64,000 nt of DNA from Kitasatospora sp052076145 (lineage in GTDB: Bacteria; Actinomycetota; Actinomycetes; Streptomycetales; Streptomycetaceae): assembly GCF_052076145.1 (NCBI RefSeq), contig NZ_CP197246.1, forward strand, positions 496,001-560,000, given 5' to 3'. Under the pieces are notes generated by a model. It was not told the origin of the DNA, did no database searches, and worked only from the letters and a program-made list of their open reading frames with translations. Made by a program: the position numbers and the translations under genes. Shown here piece by piece: positions 49,116-57,849 of this stretch. Each line of letters begins with the position of its first letter. The first letter of the stretch is position 1.

Positions 49116-50036
49116 ATGCCACAGCTGATCGGACTTCATGTCTACCCGCTCAAGTCGGCCTACCGGCTCAGCCCGGAGAGCGCCCAGGTCGAGCCCTGGG
49201 GGCTGACCGGAGACCGGCGCTGGATGCTGGTCGACGAGAACGGCCGGGCCGTGACCCAGCGCGAGGAGCCGACGCTCGGTCAGCTCCGGATCGTGCGGGC
49301 GCCGGACGGCACCCTGACCGTCACCGCACCCGACGGGGCGCGCATCGAGATCCCCGCGCCGTCGGTCGCCACCGGTGCACCGCTGGTCGAGGCGGACGTC
49401 TTCGGCACGGTCTTCAAGGTCGCCGCCGCCCCGGCGGAGGTCGGCGCGTGGTTCGCCGACCGGTTCGGCGAGCGCTTCCAGCGGCGGGTGGGCGCCGTCC
49501 GGCTGGTGCACCTGGACGACCCGCTGAGCCGCGCCGTCAACCCCAAGTACGCCCAGCCCGGCGAGACCGTCAGCCTGGCGGACGCCTTCCCGCTGCTGAT
49601 CACCACGACCTCCTCGCTGGCCGCCCTCAACGAGCTGCTGGCCGCCGACCACCCCGACGACGAGCGCAAGGGCGCGGCCCTGCCGATGGAGCGGTTCCGC
49701 CCCAATCTGGTGGTCTCCGGCACCGAGCCGTGGGCCGAGGACGGCTGGCGCCGCATCCAGGTCGGCGAGCTGACCTTCCGGGTCACCAAGCCCTGCGGCC
49801 GCTGCGTGGTCACCACCACCGACCAGGAGACCGGCGTGCGCCGGGGCCCCGAGCCGCTGCGCGCGCTCGGCCGCCACCACCGCTTCGACAAGAGCCTGGC
49901 GTTCGGCGTCCAGCTCGTCCCGGAGCGGCCGGCCGGTGTCACCGGCGACCTGCTGGGCACCGTCCGGCTCGGTGACGAGTTCACCGTGCTGGAGGACGGC
50001 CCCCGGCTCGTCCCGGACCCGCTGACCGAGCAGTGA
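49116..50036 (+). CDS. MOSC-domain protein (mARC-like)
   Basis: A 306-residue protein with an N-terminal MOSC beta-barrel (LIGLHVYPLKSAYRLSPESA, then WGLTGDRRWMLVDENGR) and the C-terminal MOSC domain. The Cys that would bind sulfurated molybdenum cofactor is in TKPCGRCVVTT. This is the architecture of mitochondrial amidoxime-reducing component and YcbX-like reductases of N-hydroxylated compounds. The fitting reductase partners are not beside it. ATG 49116. Confidence 0.9.
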   Translation: MPQLIGLHVYPLKSAYRLSPESAQVEPWGLTGDRRWMLVDENGRAVTQREEPTLGQLRIVRAPDGTLTVTAPDGARIEIPAPSVATGAPLVEADVFGTVFKVAAAPAEVGAWFADRFGERFQRRVGAVRLVHLDDPLSRAVNPKYAQPGETVSLADAFPLLITTTSSLAALNELLAADHPDDERKGAALPMERFRPNLVVSGTEPWAEDGWRRIQVGELTFRVTKPCGRCVVTTTDQETGVRRGPEPLRALGRHHRFDKSLAFGVQLVPERPAGVTGDLLGTVRLGDEFTVLEDGPRLVPDPLTEQ

Positions 50037-50227
50037 ACCGGTTCGGCCACTGAGGAACCGAGCGCCCGCCCGCTCGTTGTAGCTGGTGAGCCGGGCAGCC
50101 GTGTGACAGGCGGCAGTGTGACAGCCAGCGGTCCGGCAGGCAGGCAGTGTTCGGCGGGCGGGCCGGGTCTCGACGTACGCGACGAAGACGAAGGTGGGGC
50201 GACGGATCGTCATGGGTGAGCACAAGG

Positions 50228-52630
50228 ATGGTTGAGCACAGGGTCCGCGTGACGCAGGACAGCGCCTCGCGGTGGCGGCGGCGGGCCGGCGAGTACGAGA
50301 CGCTGCGCGAGGCCCTCGCGGCGGCCGAGCCCGGCGACACCGTGACGATCCGGCCCGGGGTCTTCCGGGAGAACCTGCTGCTGGACAAGGCCGTCACCCT
50401 CCAGCCCGCCGAAGGCCCCGGCAGCGTCCGGCTGGACCCTCCGTCCGGCGTCCCGCTCACCGTCACGGCGGCGGCCGTGGTGCGCGGGCTGGTGATCGAG
50501 GGCTCGGAGAGCTCCGCCCCGGCGGTGCTCGTCACCGGCCCGGGGGCGGCGGCCGAGCTGTCCGGCTGCCGGGTGGAGACCCGCTCGGCGGTCGGCGTCG
50601 AGATCGCCGAGCAGGCCACCGCGACCCTGCGCGGCTGCGAGATCAGCAACCCGGCCGGGCTCGGCATCCGGCTGCGCGCGCGGGCCGCCGCCGTGATCGA
50701 GGACTGTGAGGTGCTCGACTCCGGCCAGGCCGGGCTGGCCGTGCTCGGTGGCGCCACCGCCCGGGTCGAGCGCACCCGCCTGCACCACGCGAGCGGCGCC
50801 GGGGTGCTGCTCGTCGACCCGGGCAGCAGCGCCGAGCTGACGGGCTGCGAGATCTACGAGATCCGGGGCAGCGGCGTGCAGGCCGAGGCGCAGGCGCGCG
50901 GGCGGCTCTCCGACTGCGACATCAGCCGGGTCACCGGCAACGGGCTGACGCTGGACACCGAGGCCGAGCTCGTGCTGATCGGCTGCCGGGTGCACGACCT
51001 CCCGGAGAACGCCGCCGACCTGCGCGGGCGCTCCCGGCTGACGCTGGAGCACAGCACCGTCCGGGAGTTCGGCCGGGGCGCGCTCTCGGTCTGGGACAAC
51101 GGCACCCTGGCCGAGGCGCTCTCCAGCGAGATCCACTCCAGCACCGGCGACTACCCGGCCGTCTGGGTCAGCGACGGCGCCCGCCTGACCCTCACCGACT
51201 GCTCGCTGCACGACCTTCCCGACGCGCTCTTCGTGCTGGACCGCGAGTCCTCCGCCACCGCCAAGGACTGCTCATTCAGCCGCATCCGCAGCTCCGCCGT
51301 CTCGGTCAGCGGCGGCGCCAGTGTCGCGCTCGCCGACTGCCGCATCCAGGAGGCCGGGACGGGCCTGTGGTTCCGAGACCACGGCAGCGGCGGGCGGCTG
51401 ACGGGCTGTGAGATCTCCGAGGTGGCGACCGGGGTGATCGTCACCAAGGGCGCCGACCCGGAGCTGCGCGAGTGCACCGTGCGCGGCTCGACCGAGGCCG
51501 CCGTCTACGTCTCCGCGCAGGGGAAGGGCACTTTCGAGGACTGCCGGGTCTCGGGCGGTAAGGGCTTCGGCTTCCACATCATCGACGGCTGCCGCACCGA
51601 GCTGACCCGCTGCCGGGCCGAGCAGAACGGCCGGGCCGGCTTCGAGTTCGCCGAGCCGGGGCCCGTCACGGAGGGCTGCACCTCGGACGACGTCGCCCCG
51701 GCCGCCGCCGAGCTGCCCGCGCCGCGCACCGCCCAACTGACCACCGCCCCCGCCCCGCTGGTCGCCCCGGCGGGTGCGCAGATCGCACCGATCCCCGACT
51801 GCCGCCCGGCCGACGAGGCGCTCGCCGAGCTCGACGCGCTGATCGGCCTGGCGACCGTCAAGCAGGAGGTGCGCACCCTGATCGACCTGATCTCGGTCGG
51901 CCGCCGACGCCGCCAGGCCGGGCTGAAGGCCCCCTCGCTCCGCCGCCACCTGGTCTTCACCGGCTCCCCCGGCACCGGCAAGACCACCGTTGCCCGGCTC
52001 TACGGCGAGATCCTCGCCTCGCTCGGCGTGCTCCAGCAGGGCCACCTCGTCGAGGTCGCCCGGGTCGACCTGGTCGGCGAGCACATCGGCTCCACCGCGA
52101 TCCGCACCCAGGCCGCCTTCGACAAGGCCCGGGGCGGCGTGCTCTTCATCGACGAGGCGTACGCGCTGGCGCCCGAGGACGGCGCGCGGGACTTCGGGCG
52201 GGAGGCGATCGACACCCTGGTCAAGCTGATGGAGGATCACCGCGACGAGGTCGTGGTGATCGTGGCCGGCTACACCGTCGAGATGGAGCGCTTCCTCTCC
52301 GCCAACCCCGGGGTCTCCTCCCGCTTCTCCCGCACCATCACCTTCCCGGACTACTCCGCCGCCGAGCTGCTCCAGATCGCCCGGACGCAGTGTGTCGAGC
52401 ACGAGTACGTACTGAGCGAGCCGGCCGCCGAGGCGCTGCTGGTGCACTTCGCGGCGATGGAGCGCGGGCCGGGCTTCGGCAACGGGCGGACGGCCCGTCA
52501 GGTCTTCGAGACGATGGTCGAGCGGCACGCCATGCGCCTCGCCTCGTTCGCCGAACCCTCCACCGAGGAGCTGCAACTCCTGCTCCCCGACGACCTTCCA
52601 GGCCGGGAGTCTGCAAGGATGGGCCGGTAG
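50228..52630 (+). CDS. Beta-helix / AAA+ ATPase fusion (EccA/CbxX-like)
   Basis: An 800-residue two-part protein. Residues about 20-500 are a right-handed parallel beta-helix with NosD-like coils, for example YETLREALAAAEPGDTVTIR, TLRGCEISNPAGLGIRL and LTGCEISEVATGVIV. Residues about 535-790 are a CbxX/SpoVK-type AAA+ ATPase: LVFTGSPGTGKTTVARLYGE (Walker A, about 579), GVLFIDEAYALAPED (Walker B, about 638) and the SRFSRTITFPDYS sensor region. The ATPase part resembles EccA of type VII secretion; no other secretion genes are adjacent. ATG 50228 was chosen. No signal peptide. Confidence 0.88.
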   Translation: MVEHRVRVTQDSASRWRRRAGEYETLREALAAAEPGDTVTIRPGVFRENLLLDKAVTLQPAEGPGSVRLDPPSGVPLTVTAAAVVRGLVIEGSESSAPAVLVTGPGAAAELSGCRVETRSAVGVEIAEQATATLRGCEISNPAGLGIRLRARAAAVIEDCEVLDSGQAGLAVLGGATARVERTRLHHASGAGVLLVDPGSSAELTGCEIYEIRGSGVQAEAQARGRLSDCDISRVTGNGLTLDTEAELVLIGCRVHDLPENAADLRGRSRLTLEHSTVREFGRGALSVWDNGTLAEALSSEIHSSTGDYPAVWVSDGARLTLTDCSLHDLPDALFVLDRESSATAKDCSFSRIRSSAVSVSGGASVALADCRIQEAGTGLWFRDHGSGGRLTGCEISEVATGVIVTKGADPELRECTVRGSTEAAVYVSAQGKGTFEDCRVSGGKGFGFHIIDGCRTELTRCRAEQNGRAGFEFAEPGPVTEGCTSDDVAPAAAELPAPRTAQLTTAPAPLVAPAGAQIAPIPDCRPADEALAELDALIGLATVKQEVRTLIDLISVGRRRRQAGLKAPSLRRHLVFTGSPGTGKTTVARLYGEILASLGVLQQGHLVEVARVDLVGEHIGSTAIRTQAAFDKARGGVLFIDEAYALAPEDGARDFGREAIDTLVKLMEDHRDEVVVIVAGYTVEMERFLSANPGVSSRFSRTITFPDYSAAELLQIARTQCVEHEYVLSEPAAEALLVHFAAMERGPGFGNGRTARQVFETMVERHAMRLASFAEPSTEELQLLLPDDLPGRESARMGR

Positions 52631-52654
52631 TACCGGATCGGGAGGGCAGACCAC

Positions 52655-53455
52655 GTGGCCGACAACAGCAACCTGCTCGCGGAGCAGCGCCGAGCGCTGA
52701 TCCTCGACGAAGTCCGGCGGCGCGGCGGCGTCCGGGTCAACGAGCTGACCCGGCGGCTGAACGTCTCGGACATGACCATCCGACGCGACCTGGACGCGCT
52801 GGCGCGCTCCGGCGTGATCGAGAAGGTGCACGGCGGCGCGGTGGTGGTCGAGGAGGCCCGCACCCACGAGCCCGGCTTCGAGGCGAAGTCGGCGCTGGAA
52901 CTCTCCGCCAAGGAGGAGATCGCGCTGGCCGCCGCGCAGCTGGTCACCCCCGGCAGCGCGATCGCGCTCTCCGGCGGCACCACGACCTTCGCGCTGGCCC
53001 AGCACCTCACCGAGATCGAGCAGTTGACGGTGGTGACCAACTCGGTGCGGGTCGCCGATGTCTTCGAACGGGCGCAGCGGCAGAGCGGCGCGCCGGGGGC
53101 GACGGTGGTGCTGACCGGCGGTGTGCGGACGCCCTCCGACTCCCTGGTCGGCCCGGTCGCGGACCGGGCGATCCGCTCGCTCCACTTCGACCTGCTCTTC
53201 CTCGGCACCCACGGGCTCTCCCCCGAGGCCGGGCTCTCCACCCCGAACCTGGCGGAGGCGGAGACCAACCGGAACTTCGTGGCCTCGGCCCGCCGGGTGG
53301 TCGCCGTCGCGGACCACACCAAGTGGGGCATCGTCGGCCTGTCCACCTTCGCCGAGCTCGCCGAGGTGGACACCTGGGTGACGGACACCGCCCTCCCCGC
53401 CGAGGCCGCCGACGCGGCCCGCGAGCACGTCCGCGAGCTGATCCTCGCCGGGTAG
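52655..53455 (+). CDS. DeoR-family regulator
   Basis: A 266-residue DeoR-type repressor. The N-terminal HTH is ALILDEVRRRGGVRVNELTR plus LNVSDMTIRRDLDALARSGV; the sugar-phosphate-binding domain has IALSGGTTTFALAQHL, VVTNSVRVADVFE and FDLLFLGTHGLSPEAGLSTP. Such proteins sense sugar phosphates. GTG 52655 starts 24 bases after the AAA+ gene. The target is not visible; no sugar operon lies beside it. Confidence 0.92.
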   Translation: MADNSNLLAEQRRALILDEVRRRGGVRVNELTRRLNVSDMTIRRDLDALARSGVIEKVHGGAVVVEEARTHEPGFEAKSALELSAKEEIALAAAQLVTPGSAIALSGGTTTFALAQHLTEIEQLTVVTNSVRVADVFERAQRQSGAPGATVVLTGGVRTPSDSLVGPVADRAIRSLHFDLLFLGTHGLSPEAGLSTPNLAEAETNRNFVASARRVVAVADHTKWGIVGLSTFAELAEVDTWVTDTALPAEAADAAREHVRELILAG

Positions 53456-53474
53456 GGCGGTCAGCCCGCCGGGG

Positions 53475-53966
53475 TCAGAGCGGGAGCTCGTAGAACTTGA
53501 GCGCCTCGTCCTCGCGGACGAGCTGGAGCCCAGCGGCGGCCATCACGTGCTGGGACGGCACGTTGTCGAGGTCCGTGTTGCCGCCGAAGATCTTGACGCC
53601 CTCCGTCTCGCGGCAGAGCTCGATCATGCGACGGACCGCCTCCGCCGCGTAGCCCTTGCCCCGCACGGACGGCGCGAGGCCGTAGCCGATCTCGACGAAG
53701 CCGCGCTCGTCGGGCCCGCCGTGGAAGCCGATGCCGCCGACGGCCGAGCCGTCCGAGGCGAGGCGTATCTCGTAGCCGCCGAAGGGCTGCGGGTCGCCGA
53801 CGGCCTCGCAGGCGAGCACGAACATCCGGGCGCCGGTCTGCTCGCCCTCGGTCGGGTAGTCGGGGGCCCAGTTGCTGTCGGGGCGGCGGTCGGCCGCGGC
53901 GACCTGCCGGGCCTCCTCGGCGGTGAAGGGGTGCAGGATCAAACGTGCAGTCAGAAGGTCTTCCAT
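53475..53966 (-). CDS. GNAT-family acetyltransferase
   Basis: A 163-residue GNAT of the RimJ/RimL type. RLILHPFTAEEARQVAAADR at the N-terminus and the acetyl-CoA loop IGYGLAPSVRGKGYAAEAVR (pyrophosphate-binding R/Q-x-x-G-x-G/A) are clear. It convergently faces the DeoR gene, ending 19 bases from it. Substrate unknown. Confidence 0.88.
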   Translation of the reverse strand: MEDLLTARLILHPFTAEEARQVAAADRRPDSNWAPDYPTEGEQTGARMFVLACEAVGDPQPFGGYEIRLASDGSAVGGIGFHGGPDERGFVEIGYGLAPSVRGKGYAAEAVRRMIELCRETEGVKIFGGNTDLDNVPSQHVMAAAGLQLVREDEALKFYELPL

Positions 53967-54017
53967 GCAGCGTTGAGTATCACACTCACCACCGGCCCGG
54001 CCAGCGGTTTCCCCGGA

Positions 54018-55121
54018 TCAGTCGAGCTGGCCCGTCCCGTCGAGGAAGCTCTCCAGCATGGCGGTGTACGGCGCGATGTCGATGCCCTGCGCCGCCAGCC
54101 ACTCGTCGGAGTAGTACTTGTCGAGGTAGCGGTCGCCGGGGTCGCAGAAGAGCGTGACGACGCTGCCGCGCCGACCGGCCGCCCGCATCTCGGCGACGAT
54201 CCGCAGAGCGCTCCACAGGCCCGTCCCGGTCGAGCCGCCCGCCTTGCGGCCGAGCACCCGCTCGGCCAGCCGGACGGTGGCGATCGACGCGGCGTCGGGG
54301 ACCTTCATCATCCGGTCGATGGCGCCGGGGACGAAGCTGGGCTCCATCCGGGGGCGGCCGATGCCCTCGATCCGGGAACCATTGGGGCAGACCGCCTCCG
54401 GGTCCTGGCCGACCCAGCCCTCGAAGAAGCAGGAGTTCTCCGGGTCGGGCACGCAGATCCGGGTGTCGTACTGCATGTAGTGGACGTACCGGGCGATGGT
54501 CGCGGAGGTGCCGCCGGTGCCTGCCGTGGCGACGATCCAGGCGGGCTCGGGGTGGGGCTCCAGGTTGAGCTGCAGGAAGATCGACTCGGCGATGTTGTTG
54601 TTGCCGCGCCAGTCGGTGGCCCGCTCCGCGTACGTGAACTGGTCCATGTAGTGGCCGCCGGTCTTCTCGGCGAGTTGGGCGGAGACCTCGTAGACCTCGC
54701 CGGGATTGTCGACCAGGTGACAGCTGCCGCCGTGGAACTCGATCAGGTCGATCTTGGCGGGGCTGGTGCTCTTGGACATCACCGCGATGAACGGCACCCC
54801 GATCAGCTTGGCGAAGTACGCCTCGGAGACGGCCGTCGAGCCGCTGGACGCCTCGATCACCGGCTTGCCGGGGCGGATCCAGCCGTTGCAGAGCCCGTAC
54901 AGGAAGAGCGAGCGGGCCAGCCGGTGCTTGAGGCTGCCGGTCGGGTGCGTCGACTCGTCCTTGAGGTAGAGGTCGATGCCCCACTCCTCGGGGAGCGGGA
55001 AGCGCAGCAGGTGGGTGTCGGCCGAGCGGTTGGCGTCCGCCTGGACCTTGCGGACGGCCTCCTTGAGCCAGGCCCGGTAGGCGACATCGGAGCGGTCCAC
55101 ATCCATGGTCACGGCAGCCAT
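54018..55121 (-). CDS. PLP-dependent cysteine desulfhydrase, Cds1-like
   Basis: A 367-residue fold-type II PLP enzyme of the cysteine synthase superfamily, close to Cds1 (Rv3684) of mycobacteria, which breaks cysteine down to sulfide, pyruvate and ammonia. Motifs: STHPTGSLKHRLARSLFLYG with the PLP Lys, VIEASSGSTAVSEAYFAK, the WIVATAGTGGTSATIARYVH phosphate loop and GGSTGTGLWSALRIV. ATG 55121 has GAGGAG about seven bases upstream. The gap upstream holds AT-rich repeats, 55180-55206. Confidence 0.85.
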   Translation of the reverse strand: MAAVTMDVDRSDVAYRAWLKEAVRKVQADANRSADTHLLRFPLPEEWGIDLYLKDESTHPTGSLKHRLARSLFLYGLCNGWIRPGKPVIEASSGSTAVSEAYFAKLIGVPFIAVMSKSTSPAKIDLIEFHGGSCHLVDNPGEVYEVSAQLAEKTGGHYMDQFTYAERATDWRGNNNIAESIFLQLNLEPHPEPAWIVATAGTGGTSATIARYVHYMQYDTRICVPDPENSCFFEGWVGQDPEAVCPNGSRIEGIGRPRMEPSFVPGAIDRMMKVPDAASIATVRLAERVLGRKAGGSTGTGLWSALRIVAEMRAAGRRGSVVTLFCDPGDRYLDKYYSDEWLAAQGIDIAPYTAMLESFLDGTGQLD

Positions 55122-55179
55122 CACGCATCTCCTCGACAAATGCCGGGACAGCCCCGACTTCCATACCGAGTGTAACCGT

Positions 55180-55206
55180 TAACTACGATAAGTTACTTTT
55201 ACGATA
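55180..55206. promoter_or_regulatory. AT-rich repeats upstream of the Cds1-like gene
   Basis: TAACT-ACGATA-AGTTA (55180-55195) is an inverted repeat, and ACGATA recurs at 55201. The octamer AACTACGA (55181-55188) is identical to two boxes upstream of the ArsR/old yellow enzyme pair at 14367 and 14384. Likely promoter and operator of the minus-strand gene. Confidence 0.55.
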
Positions 55207-55292
55207 TCTCCATGAAATGCTTATCGTCTCCATTGGCGCGCCGATGCCGTCAGGTCGCCGTCAAGTCACGCCACGGGGCTCTGCACGGGGAT

Positions 55293-56558
55293 CTAACGGG
55301 CCGTCACAGACTGCGGGTCGCACAGGTACGGCTCCCAGGCCAGCTCGGCAGCACCGGCGAGCCCGGCGTGCACGACCTCGGCCGCGACGATCGGCACCCG
55401 CCCGCTGCGCCCCCAGAGGCAGCGCGCGGCGACCACCGCCGCGAGGCGCTCGGGCGCGGCCGCGAGCAGGTCGCGGTGCAGGCCGCTGAGCACGATGCGG
55501 TCGGGGTTGAGGATGTTCACCAGCCCGGCCAGGCCGAGGCCGAGCCGGTCGACCACGTGGTCGACGGCGGCGCGGGCCACCGGGTCGTGGGCCGCCGAGC
55601 GGGCCAGCTCGCGGGCCTGGCCGAGCAGCGGGCGGGCCGGGTCCGGAGTGCGGCCGGCGGCGGCGAAGAGCGCCTCCGGGTCGGTCTCGGCGTTGAGGCA
55701 GCCGCAGGTGCCGCACGGGCACCGGCGGCCCTGCGGATCGACGGTCAGGTGCCCGACCTCCAGGGCCAGCCCGGCGCTGCCGGTGTGCAGCCGCCCGTCG
55801 ATCACCAGCGCGCCGCCGACGCCCCGGTGGCCGGAGGTGACGAGCAGCAGATGTCGGGCGTCGCGGCCGGCGCCGTGCCGGTGCTCGGCGAGCGCGGCGA
55901 GGTTGGCGTCGTTGGCGACGGCCGTCGGCAGCGGGGTGCGGGCGCGCGGGCCGAGGTCGGCCTTGCGGATCTCCTCGGCGAAGAGGTCGGCGACGGGCGT
56001 GCCGCTGGGCCAGGAGAAGTGCAGCGCGACCAGCGCGGCGCCGTCGGGCTCGGTCACCGGGTTCGGCAGGGCAAGAGCCGCGCCGAGGCAGCGCCGAGGG
56101 GTGGCGCGAGCCAGCGCCGCCCCGGCCTCGGCCACCGCGCGCAGCAGCCGGACGGGGTCGGTCGCGGCGGGCAGCGGGTGGTGGACGGGCTCCTCCAGGT
56201 GCCCGCCGAGCCCGGCCAGCGCGACGCTCAGGCCGTCCGCGTGCAGCTGGGCGGTGATCACCACCGGCCCGGCGGGGTCGACGGCCAGCCGGTGCGAGGG
56301 GCGGCCCCGGCCACTCCCGGCCGGGCGGGAGTCGACGGTGATCAGGCCGAGCGCCTCCAGCTCGGCGCTGATCGCGCCCGCCGTGGCCCGGGTGACGTCG
56401 AGGGCGCTGGTCAGCGCCGAGCGGGTGGGGGCCCGGCCGGTGTGGATCAGCGCGAGGGCGGGGCCGAGCAGCGTACGGCCCCGGTCGGGCGCGGGACGGC
56501 GCGGCTCCGCCGTCGGCCCGCGGTCGGACGGGTTCTGGCTTGTCGGTGAGTGCGGCAC
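55293..56558 (-). CDS. ROK-family transcriptional regulator
   Basis: A 421-residue ROK-family repressor of the NagC/XylR type. The N-terminal winged helix (TRSALTSALDVTRATAGAIS) is followed by a ROK domain with AVANDANLAALAEHRHG, ALEVGHLTVDPQGRRCPCGT and GCLNAETDP; the HxCxCGxxGC zinc motif is complete. These regulators respond to sugars or sugar phosphates. GTG 56558 starts only 17 bases from the divergent MFS gene, which it very probably controls. Confidence 0.9.
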   Translation of the reverse strand: MPHSPTSQNPSDRGPTAEPRRPAPDRGRTLLGPALALIHTGRAPTRSALTSALDVTRATAGAISAELEALGLITVDSRPAGSGRGRPSHRLAVDPAGPVVITAQLHADGLSVALAGLGGHLEEPVHHPLPAATDPVRLLRAVAEAGAALARATPRRCLGAALALPNPVTEPDGAALVALHFSWPSGTPVADLFAEEIRKADLGPRARTPLPTAVANDANLAALAEHRHGAGRDARHLLLVTSGHRGVGGALVIDGRLHTGSAGLALEVGHLTVDPQGRRCPCGTCGCLNAETDPEALFAAAGRTPDPARPLLGQARELARSAAHDPVARAAVDHVVDRLGLGLAGLVNILNPDRIVLSGLHRDLLAAAPERLAAVVAARCLWGRSGRVPIVAAEVVHAGLAGAAELAWEPYLCDPQSVTAR

Positions 56559-56569
56559 TCCCCTATTCT
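56540..56569 (+). promoter_or_regulatory. Candidate promoter of the MFS gene, leaderless
   Basis: TTGTCG (56540-56545), an 18-base spacer and TATTCT (56564-56569). Transcription would begin about at GTG 56576, giving a leaderless message. The -35 lies inside the ROK coding sequence, so both genes share DNA for control. Confidence 0.55.
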
Positions 56570-56575
56570 TACTTT

Positions 56576-57802
56576 GTGCCGCTCCTAAACAAAACCCACG
56601 CCCGTTCCGCCGCCCAGCTCCACCCGGACGGCCCTGCCGCGCCCCGGGTCTGGAGCACCGCCCGGATCGCCCTGACCGCCTTCTTCGCCGTCGACGGCTT
56701 CCTCTTCGCCGCCTGGGTTGTCCGCATCCCGGACATCCGGGCGCAGGTCGGCGCCTCGCACAGCGCCCTCGGCCTGGCCCTGCTCTGCATCTCCGCCGGA
56801 GCCGTCGCCACCATGTCGGTGGTCGGGCGGCTCTGCGTCCGGTACGGCTCCCGCCGGGTCACCGTAGCCTCTCTGGCGGTGCTCGGCCTCGCCCTTCCAC
56901 TCCCCGCCCACGCCCACTCGGTGTTCAGCCTCGGCGCGGCCCTGCTGCTCTTCGGCGCGGGCTACGGCGCGGCCAACGTCGCGATGAACAGCGTCGCCGT
57001 CGATCTCGTCGCCGAACTCCGCCGCCCGGTCATGCCCAGCTTCCACGCCGGGTACAGCCTCGGCGGCCTGCTCGGCGCGGCCGTCGGCGGCCTGCTGGCC
57101 GGGCGGCTCACCGCCGCCTGGGCGCTCGCCTTCGGCGGCGCGCTCGGCCTGCTGGTCACCGCCGTCGCCGGCGCGGCGCTGCTGCGCGGCGCCACGCCTG
57201 GCGCCGTGGCGCGCGCTGTACCGCCTGTACGGCCTGTACGGCCGCAGCAGGTCACCGCAGTGCGCACCGCCCGGATGCTGGTCGTACTGCTCGGGCTGAC
57301 CGCGATGTGCAGCTCGTACGGCGAAGGGGCGCTCGCCGACTGGACGACCCTGCACCTGACCGACGACGTGCACGCGAGCGCCGGGATCGCCGCGGGCGGG
57401 TACGCCGCCTTCGCCTTCGCCATGACGGCCGGGCGGGTCGGCGGCACCTGGCTCTCCATCAGGCTCGGCCAGACCCGGCTGATCCTCCTCGGCGGGCTCA
57501 CCGCAGGCGGCGGCATGCTCACCGCCGCGCTGGCCCCGTCCGTCCCCGTCGCCCTGGCCGGGCTCACCCTGGTCGGCCTCGGGCTGGCCAACATCTTCCC
57601 GCTGGCGATCGCCCAGGCCGGTGCGGCGGGCGGCCCCCAGGGCGTGGCCACCGCCTCCACCCTCGGCTACGCGGGCATGCTGATCGGCCCGCCGGTGATC
57701 GGCTTCCTCGCCGACGCGGCGAGTCTGCCGACGGCCCTCACCACCGTCGCCGCAGCCGCCGCCCTGGCAGGTGTCCTCGCCCGAACGGCCACCCGGCGCT
57801 AG
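56576..57802 (+). CDS. MFS transporter
   Basis: A 408-residue major facilitator with about twelve helices. The loop between helices 2 and 3 reads GRLCVRYGSRRVT, and helices include FFAVDGFLFAAWVVRIPDIR, MNSVAVDLV and SFHAGYSLGGLLGAAVGGLL, the pattern of the YbjJ/DHA-like sugar or drug group. GTG 56576 is preferred; an upstream frame at 56540 would overlap the ROK gene. The pair suggests sugar-regulated export or import, with substrate open. Confidence 0.87.
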   Translation: MPLLNKTHARSAAQLHPDGPAAPRVWSTARIALTAFFAVDGFLFAAWVVRIPDIRAQVGASHSALGLALLCISAGAVATMSVVGRLCVRYGSRRVTVASLAVLGLALPLPAHAHSVFSLGAALLLFGAGYGAANVAMNSVAVDLVAELRRPVMPSFHAGYSLGGLLGAAVGGLLAGRLTAAWALAFGGALGLLVTAVAGAALLRGATPGAVARAVPPVRPVRPQQVTAVRTARMLVVLLGLTAMCSSYGEGALADWTTLHLTDDVHASAGIAAGGYAAFAFAMTAGRVGGTWLSIRLGQTRLILLGGLTAGGGMLTAALAPSVPVALAGLTLVGLGLANIFPLAIAQAGAAGGPQGVATASTLGYAGMLIGPPVIGFLADAASLPTALTTVAAAAALAGVLARTATRR

Positions 57803-57849
57803 CCTCGCGCTCTCACGAAGTGTGTTGGTACGTCAGAGAGGTTGGTGTC

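Noticed and set aside
50228..52630. Beta-helix/AAA+ protein as evidence for a type VII secretion locus here
   Set aside because: No EccB, EccC, EccD, EsxA/B or mycosin genes are present in the window.
55495..57849. N-terminal extension of the kinase-like protein to 1144 residues
   Set aside because: It would read through the ROK gene antisense and the MFS gene in the wrong frame; kinase similarity begins only after 57850.
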